From CAYNJF01 sp964397555 (lineage in GTDB: Bacteria > Pseudomonadota > Gammaproteobacteria > Berkiellales > Berkiellaceae), in contig CAYNJF010000005.1 of assembly GCA_964397555.1 (NCBI GenBank), positions 20,002 to 84,001 of the forward strand: a stretch of 64,000 nt of DNA, written 5' to 3'. Under the pieces are notes generated by a model. The model worked only from the letters and a program-made list of their open reading frames with translations, had not been told where the DNA came from and did not search any database. Below are positions 58,867-64,000 of this stretch, one piece after another; position 1 is the stretch's first letter; each line of letters begins with the position of its first letter. Position numbers and translations under genes: made by a program.

Positions 58867-60064
58867 ATTGCTTCTTTTTTATGCGACTCGTTCGAGCAGG
58901 ATCACATTGAGTATTGTTTCTATGATTAAGCTCTCGAGTTTGCTCTTCAATAATCTTTAATTTTTCCTTCTCAGATAAACTGTCTAACCTCAAATCAGGC
59001 TCTCTTCCTAACGATTTCCACTGTTCACGAATGATGTCATCTAGTGGCTCTCCTGCGCTTTCAGCATCCACCGCTAAAGTAGGTTCGATTGCGCTCACAC
59101 CTTGTGAACGGGTAGGGGCAACTGCTCGACGACTCATGGTAACAAAAGGTGGTGGTTGATCCAGAAGGCCTGTTGGCCAAGGGTTTGAACCGACTCTTGC
59201 GACCACTCTCGTTGCATCCATAAGCGGTGATAAGCCGTCGACAGATGGAAACCCAAAGCCCGCTCCTGGAAACACTGGGTAGTTCGCTGATGAGTCCAAT
59301 ACAAGTCCGCTTAAGCATCGGGCTAAATAATCATCTAGATCCGCGGTTTGAGCTTGTCCTGAGTATAAGGGGCGCTCTGGATTTGGGGAGAAGGGAGGAG
59401 TTCGAACTCCTTCATCGTCCTGTGGGGCCGCGGGTTCATGCTCTTCAAGAAGAACAGCAAGGCCAACCGGAGCCGCTGAGCTAGCCATTTTCACTTTCTC
59501 TTGGGCTAACCTGCGTACCAATTCTTCTTCGCTTATCTGATGTGCCGAGTTTAAATCAGTAATCGACTGTCTTCTTGCTCTCGGGCTTTGAGCTTCAAGC
59601 CCTACCGGAGTTGTTGGAGGTGAAGGAGGCATTTCGGGTTCAGGTTCTGAGGCCCCATCTTCAACTTGAGCTGTTGATTCGGGCTCAGCGGGTGGGCCTA
59701 TCTCGGCATCCTCCTTTGCCATCTTTAGGGCTTCAGCCTTGACTTGCGCATTCTTTTGTTCAATCAGCCCCATTTCAATACGGATATTTTCTTTCCATGC
59801 TTTCAAATCAATGAGTAAGCTGCTTCCCTTACGGCGAAATAAGCTCGAGAATGTTTGTGTAAGGGATGTTTCAATAGTGGCAATAAGTGAATCAACCGTT
59901 TTGCTAAGCTCGTCATAATTCCCCATTTTCTGGGCATAAACGTTTGCAAGTTTTGTTTTTAATTCACTGATATCCCAGTCACCCGAATATTCATCTAAGA
60001 TCCTTTCAAGCTCTAGGTAGTGATACTCCCACCCCTCAATCTTTAATGGGCCAGTTGCCGCCAT
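58865..60064 (-). CDS. Orphan coiled-coil, proline-rich protein; candidate Dot/Icm effector
   Basis: A 399-residue hydrophilic protein with no recognised domain, no signal peptide and no membrane helix. Residues 1-120 are helical (LELERILDEYSGDWDISELK, IETSLTQTFSSLFRRKG). Residues 125-330 are low complexity, rich in Pro, Ala, Glu and Ser (PPAEPESTAQ, EPEPEMPPSPPTTP). The C-terminal 50 residues carry a Glu/Lys-rich helix (LSEKEKLKIIEEQTRELN) and end in RIKKKQ. A Glu-rich stretch near the C terminus is common among Dot/Icm substrates (E-block). AAAGGAGAAAAGG leads ATG 60064. It neighbours the IcmD-like gene, which is the other reason for the effector suggestion. Confidence 0.6.
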   Translation of the reverse strand: MAATGPLKIEGWEYHYLELERILDEYSGDWDISELKTKLANVYAQKMGNYDELSKTVDSLIATIETSLTQTFSSLFRRKGSSLLIDLKAWKENIRIEMGLIEQKNAQVKAEALKMAKEDAEIGPPAEPESTAQVEDGASEPEPEMPPSPPTTPVGLEAQSPRARRQSITDLNSAHQISEEELVRRLAQEKVKMASSAAPVGLAVLLEEHEPAAPQDDEGVRTPPFSPNPERPLYSGQAQTADLDDYLARCLSGLVLDSSANYPVFPGAGFGFPSVDGLSPLMDATRVVARVGSNPWPTGLLDQPPPFVTMSRRAVAPTRSQGVSAIEPTLAVDAESAGEPLDDIIREQWKSLGREPDLRLDSLSEKEKLKIIEEQTRELNHRNNTQCDPARTSRIKKKQ

Positions 60065-60489
60065 CCTTTTCTCCTTTACACAACGTCCGTTTGCGTTAAC
60101 TAAAGACTATGTATCCTTAAACGAAAAAGAGTCAAGCTCCTTAGGCAGGCATAGGCAATAACCTTAATCATATGAGGGTTTTTTACTTGTCGAAAGCGCT
60201 GGATGGATAATGGGCTAGACCTTATCTTGATGAGATGACCCCATTCGAGACAAGTTATGCACATCCCTATAAGGGAAATAGTTGTAACGTTAACTTGTAA
60301 AGGAGTTGGACAATTTTATATTAGTTTTATCGTCTTGAGACTTAGCTCATTGATTCAAATCTAAAAAATAACTCATGAGTGATCTTGGCACACTTTATTA
60401 TTAAGTTAATCTTCTGGGTTGCAACCAAAGTTAATCACAAAGTTGTCCACAAAACTAAAAAACAGTGGTGAATTCGTATCCAGTTATGA
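60065..60489. other. 425-base AT-rich spacer between effector-like gene and bepA
   Basis: It contains the likely promoter of the leftward effector-like gene (below), a perfect palindrome ACTCATGAGT at 60371-60380, and AT-rich DNA. No protein gene was found. bepA transcripts end here without a clear terminator hairpin. Confidence 0.5.
60108..60135 (-). promoter_or_regulatory. Possible promoter of the effector-like gene
   Basis: On the minus strand TTGACT (60135-60130) is followed after 16 bases by TACATA (60113-60108). The -35 box is strong and the -10 box weak, which suggests that an activator may be needed. The start of transcription would be near 60101. Confidence 0.45.
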
Positions 60490-61908
60490 TTAGCGGGCGT
60501 TGGATAAGATGTCTTCGATTTCTAATCGGCGAGCGGCCAATTGTTGCTTTTGTTTTTTCGTAGGGTTCAATGCTTGCGCCATTCGTATTTGAGTTAAGGC
60601 GCCATACAAGTCACCAAGCTCAAATCGGTATTCGGCTTCCATGAAATGAGCACTGCTTTTGTTGCCGGTTTTCATGTAAGCCAGAGAAAGCTTGTGATAA
60701 ATATTGGGATCATGAGGACGTTCCAATGATTGCTTATGCAGCAGTCGGATGGCGTCCGTGGGGTGGTCTTGAATATAAAAGTCAGCCAGAGCCATGGTCA
60801 TGGGGTGATTTTGAGGGAAATCTTTGAGTGCGCTTTCAAGAAGCTGAGTGGCTTCATCTGAGCTGTTTTCTAAGGCGAGTGCCTCAGATTTGGCTAAAAA
60901 ATACAACGGCTGATTCGGGTTTTGCGCGATAAGCTCGTTGATGATGGTTAATGCTCTTGCGTCGTTGCCTCGAAGTAAAGCCAACGCGTAACCGTATTTA
61001 GTGCCTTGCTCATGCAAAAAGGTACGGTTTTGTAGGGCTGACTCGAAGTGTTTGATGGCATCTTGGTAATGAACAAACTCATGCGCTTTAATCCGAGCTT
61101 GGATCAGATGAAACTGCAATGAGTCTTTCACTTGGCGGTAAGGGTAGTTTTGGGCGCGCCTTTGGGCTTCCATCAAGCGAGATTCGGTCAAGGGGTGAGT
61201 ACGAAGGTACTCAGGCAAATAAGAGCCATGATAGCGCGTGCGCTCGCCTAGGCGTTTGAAAAAATTGGCCATCCCATTTGGATCAAAACCCGCCTCAGCC
61301 AATGACTGGATCCCGACCAAGTCCGCTTCTTTTTCATTTTCACGTGTGAAGTTGATTAAAGACTGAGTGCTTGAGGCCATGGTTGCAGCCAAAGCGCCGG
61401 TACCCGCATTGGGGTTTTGGGTGGCCAGAATGACCGAAGCGATGACACCGGCAATGTTCGATAAACGCACTCGTCCCATATGCTCTATGAATCGAGCAAT
61501 GTGTTGAAGGTGCACGTGAGCCACTTCATGCGCAATCACGCCCGCTAATTCACTCTCACTTTGAGCGGCCAAGATAAGACCTGTGTTGACACCAATGGAG
61601 CCACCAGGGACAGCAAATGCGTTGATCGAGTTATCTTCAATGGCAAAGAAGGTGTAGGATTTAGGGTTCGAGCGATGGGTTGCGATGATTCGATAACCGA
61701 TGGCATGAAGGTAGTCATTCACGACCGGATCTTTTGACAACGCTAAGCTTTGGCTGATCTCATTCATCACTTGGCGAGATAGATTTTGCTCATCGCGCGT
61801 TGATAAAATCAATGAGGCCGGAGAGCCAAGATCAGGTAGCTCGTTCATGGCTTGAGCGCTGGTAAACAAGCTCATGCACAGGCTAATAATTAATAGTCGT
61901 CGAATCAT
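60490..61908 (-). CDS. bepA: BepA-like periplasmic M48 metalloprotease with TPR domain
   Basis: A 472-residue protein. A signal peptide (MIRRLLIISLCMSLFTSAQA) is followed by an M48 peptidase domain with zinc motif GVIAHEVAHVHLQH and the third ligand in ENEKEADLVGIQSLAEAGFD. The C-terminal third (residues 260-470) has TPR repeats such as LPQNHPMTMALADFYIQ-like FPQNHPMTMALADFYIQD. BepA works on outer-membrane assembly, aiding or degrading LptD and BamA. It is divergent from the AI-2E-type exporter gene. Confidence 0.93.
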   Translation of the reverse strand: MIRRLLIISLCMSLFTSAQAMNELPDLGSPASLILSTRDEQNLSRQVMNEISQSLALSKDPVVNDYLHAIGYRIIATHRSNPKSYTFFAIEDNSINAFAVPGGSIGVNTGLILAAQSESELAGVIAHEVAHVHLQHIARFIEHMGRVRLSNIAGVIASVILATQNPNAGTGALAATMASSTQSLINFTRENEKEADLVGIQSLAEAGFDPNGMANFFKRLGERTRYHGSYLPEYLRTHPLTESRLMEAQRRAQNYPYRQVKDSLQFHLIQARIKAHEFVHYQDAIKHFESALQNRTFLHEQGTKYGYALALLRGNDARALTIINELIAQNPNQPLYFLAKSEALALENSSDEATQLLESALKDFPQNHPMTMALADFYIQDHPTDAIRLLHKQSLERPHDPNIYHKLSLAYMKTGNKSSAHFMEAEYRFELGDLYGALTQIRMAQALNPTKKQKQQLAARRLEIEDILSNAR

Positions 61909-62027
61909 TGAGAATACCTGAAGCCCTGATACTATAGATCAGTTTGTTTAAAAGCTTAGCATACTAATCGCACTGAAAGAACAACCATTGACTAAATGGT
62001 TTACTAACTTAATTGAGGGGGCCTGCA

Positions 62028-63125
62028 GTGTTTGACGTCATCAAAGGGTGGTTTCACCGATACTTCTCCGATCCGGAAGCGGTGCTTTTAGCCGCCATCC
62101 TCATCGGTGGTTTTTTCCTTATCTACTCGTTCTCTCAAGTGACCGCGCCCTTGCTTGCCAGCATCATCATCGCTTATTTTCTTCAGTCGGGAGTTAAACG
62201 TTTAGAAGAGTTTCGTGTCCCACGCAACGTCGGGGTATTTTTGGTTTACGCGGGCTTTTTGAGTTTGTTTTTTATCGGGTTTTTAGTGTTATGGCCCATC
62301 GCTTGGCGCCAAATGGTACGCCTAGTTGAAGAGCTGCCCAACATGCTTGAAAAAACGCAATCGTTGCTTTATTTACTCCCAGAGCGATTCCCAGAATACA
62401 TCTCTCAAGAAGGCATCGAAGGGTTTACCAAGAACATCAAAGATCAACTTTCCGGCTTTGGACGAAATGCAGTTCAAGTGACCTTGTCTTCCATTCCCAA
62501 TTTTATCGCTTTGATGGTCTATTTAATTTTGGTGCCGTTGATGGTGTTCTTCTTTTTAAAAGATCACACCAAAATCATCCGATGGTGCACCAACTTTTTA
62601 CCCAACAAACGCCCGATCTTGAATCAGGTTTGGGAAGAGGTTGATGATCAAATTGGTAATTACGTACGTGGCAAAGTGGCTGAAGTCTTTATCATTGGTC
62701 TGGCTACTTTCTTTGTCTTTAGTTGGCTCAAAATGCCTTATTCGATTTTATTATCGACCTTGGTAGGCTTGAGTGTTCTTATTCCCTACGTGGGCGCAAC
62801 CGTAGTCACCATTCCCGTCTTATTGGTGGCTTTTTTCAACTGGGGCATTGGTCCGGAGTTTGCTTGGGTCGCGGTTTGTTATTTTATCATTCAGATCTTA
62901 GATGGGAATGTTTTGGTGCCCTTACTGTTCTCGGAGGCGGTTAACTTGCACCCGGTGGCCATCGTGATTGCGATTTTATTCTTTGGGGGAGTTTGGGGCT
63001 TTTGGGGGATCTTCTTTGCGATTCCTTTGGCTACCTTGGTCAAGGCGGTGTTAAATGCCTGGCCTAAAGCCAAAGACCAGGCAATGAACCAATCACTTAA
63101 GCACGGAGATGGCGTAATCGGCTAA
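62028..63125 (+). CDS. AI-2E/PerM-family transporter
   Basis: A 365-residue membrane protein of the AI-2 exporter (PerM/YdgG) family: about eight helices, with MVYLILVPLMVFFFLKDHTK, WEEVDDQIGNYVRGKVAEVF, VGLSVLIPYVGATVVTIPV and NLHPVAIVIAILFFGGVWGF as the usual blocks. Substrates are varied and untested here. The start is GTG 62028 (VFDVIKGWF), six bases after GAGGGGG; the TTG 62013 lies inside that site. Its last 33 bases overlap the end of the convergent phoH gene. Confidence 0.9.
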   Translation: MFDVIKGWFHRYFSDPEAVLLAAILIGGFFLIYSFSQVTAPLLASIIIAYFLQSGVKRLEEFRVPRNVGVFLVYAGFLSLFFIGFLVLWPIAWRQMVRLVEELPNMLEKTQSLLYLLPERFPEYISQEGIEGFTKNIKDQLSGFGRNAVQVTLSSIPNFIALMVYLILVPLMVFFFLKDHTKIIRWCTNFLPNKRPILNQVWEEVDDQIGNYVRGKVAEVFIIGLATFFVFSWLKMPYSILLSTLVGLSVLIPYVGATVVTIPVLLVAFFNWGIGPEFAWVAVCYFIIQILDGNVLVPLLFSEAVNLHPVAIVIAILFFGGVWGFWGIFFAIPLATLVKAVLNAWPKAKDQAMNQSLKHGDGVIG

Positions 63126-64000
63126 GCGTGAGCGTTCGCCACGCTTCAAGGTGATATGACCGCCGTGCTGCCAGTTCTTGAACTTTTGCACCACAAAGGT
63201 CAACCCTGAAGTCGCTTCGGTAAGGTAGGGGGTGTCAATCTGATTGACATTCCCTAGCACCACCATCTTGGTGCCAGGTCCGGCACGAGTGACCAAAGTT
63301 TGCATTTGTTTGGCGGTTAAGTTTTGAGCCTCATCGATGATGACGAATTTTTTCAAGAAGGTTCGTCCACGCATGAAGTTCAAAGAGCGCACTTTAATGC
63401 GTGTCTTCATCAACTCGTCCATGCGACAGTCTTTCTTGTATTGCCCAAGCACTTCTAGGTTGTCCATCAAAGCACCCATCCAAGGCGTCATTTTCTCTTC
63501 TTCAGAGCCTGGCAAGAACCCAATGTCATCTCCCACTGGGACAGTGACACGCGTGACAATGACTTCGTTGTAAAGCTCATCATCAAGCATTTGCTTACAA
63601 GCAGCCGCTAAGGTCAACAACGTTTTTCCAGTGCCGGCAGCTCCAATGAGTGTGATGAAATCGATGTTGGGGTCAAGTAAGAAATTTAGCGCAAAGTTTT
63701 GCTCCAGGTTACGGGCGTTGATCCCCCATACGCAATTTTTGGGTTTTCTGAAGTCACGGCAATACTCAATGTGCGCGCTCTCTCCCTCGCGCTTTCGAAC
63801 AATGGCTTCAAAGTCACTTTCGTCGTTGCTGTAAATGCAGGTGTTCGCACCCCAAGATTTTGTCTCAGGTCCTGTCACTTTGTAAAAAGTCTTACCATTG
63901 GACTGCCATGACTCCATGCTTTTGCCATGGGTATCCCAAAAATTTTCTGATAAAGCTTCCACACCAGTCGGCATGATCGAGGAATCATCAACAACATGAT
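63093..64000 (-). CDS. PhoH-family ATPase (PhoH2 type), C-terminal part, cut by window edge
   Basis: An ATPase of the PhoH family. Walker A is LIGAAGTGKTLLTLAAAC, followed by the PVGDDIGFLPGSEEEKMTPW block and Walker B-like KFVIIDEAQNLTAKQM. The frame stays open to the right edge (HVVDDSSIMPTGVEALSENFWDTHG), so the Met at 63974 is internal; the upstream part should contain the PIN domain of PhoH2-type proteins. These are RNA helicase/ribonuclease proteins in toxin-antitoxin-like or stress roles. The 3' end overlaps the AI-2E-type gene by 33 bases. Confidence 0.88.
   Translation of the reverse strand, partial: HVVDDSSIMPTGVEALSENFWDTHGKSMESWQSNGKTFYKVTGPETKSWGANTCIYSNDESDFEAIVRKREGESAHIEYCRDFRKPKNCVWGINARNLEQNFALNFLLDPNIDFITLIGAAGTGKTLLTLAAACKQMLDDELYNEVIVTRVTVPVGDDIGFLPGSEEEKMTPWMGALMDNLEVLGQYKKDCRMDELMKTRIKVRSLNFMRGRTFLKKFVIIDEAQNLTAKQMQTLVTRAGPGTKMVVLGNVNQIDTPYLTEATSGLTFVVQKFKNWQHGGHITLKRGERSRLADYAISVLK

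Noticed and set aside
60064..60140. PmrA or CpxR box upstream of the effector-like gene
   Set aside because: Only loose half-matches (TTTAAG, GTAAA) are present, without the second half-site at correct spacing.

Overview
The window is chromosomal DNA of a gammaproteobacterium, most likely a member of the Legionellales. The pointers are an Lpg1974/MOMP-type major outer membrane protein, a Dot/Icm IcmC/IcmD-type inner-membrane protein next to an orphan effector-like gene, a long Sel1-repeat lipoprotein, a patatin-like protein, and a queuine-type TGT paired with a YhhQ transporter. Housekeeping clusters keep classic gammaproteobacterial order (murJ-ribF-ileS-lspA-ispH, aspS-nudB-yebC-ruvCAB, ybgC-tolQRAB-pal-cpoB). 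No IS element, integrase, prophage or CRISPR array was seen. A run of ten N inside pilY1 shows that the assembly is a draft. Legionellales placement is inferred from protein families, not from rRNA.

Layout. 1-8.4 kb: start of rpoS (leftward), ihfB, a beta-barrel plus Sel1 lipoprotein pair, a Pit phosphate transporter, a gamma-glutamylcyclotransferase-like gene, a DUF3025 gene, mutH and a patatin. 8.4-12.6 kb: ung, an attenuator-like leader, guanine deaminase, a PHP phosphoesterase, an EamA transporter and ispB preceded by an unlisted 42-residue gene. 13-22 kb: rplU-rpmA-obgE, rpsT, murJ, ribF, ileS, lspA, ispH. 22-34.7 kb, all leftward: a type IV pilus block, pilS-pilR, two FimT/GspH pilins, pilV-pilW-pilX, a small secreted protein, a second pilV-pilW-pilX, pilY1 and pilE. 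35-47.5 kb: SDR and PP0621-type genes, then fmdB, aspS, nudB, yebC, ruvCAB and the Tol-Pal operon with an unrecognised membrane protein. 47.5-51 kb: tRNA-Lys, a 0.7-kb untranslated stretch, the major OMP and the tgt-yhhQ pair. 51-64 kb: a hybrid kinase, an APC permease, GNAT, ABC-F/SlpA, an unknown gene, the IcmD-like gene and its effector-like neighbour, bepA, an AI-2E-type exporter and a partial phoH.

How the genes work together. The pilus block holds sensor, regulator, minor pilins, tip adhesin and a pilin in one orientation. Its unusual feature is two full pilVWX sets sharing one pilY1. The tgt-yhhQ pair overlaps by four bases and the TGT carries residues unlike preQ1-type enzymes at specificity positions, which suggests salvage of host queuine. 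The IcmD-like and effector-like genes converge on one shared terminator and may reflect a Dot/Icm-dependent lifestyle. Many gene ends abut or overlap, and GTG or TTG starts are frequent.
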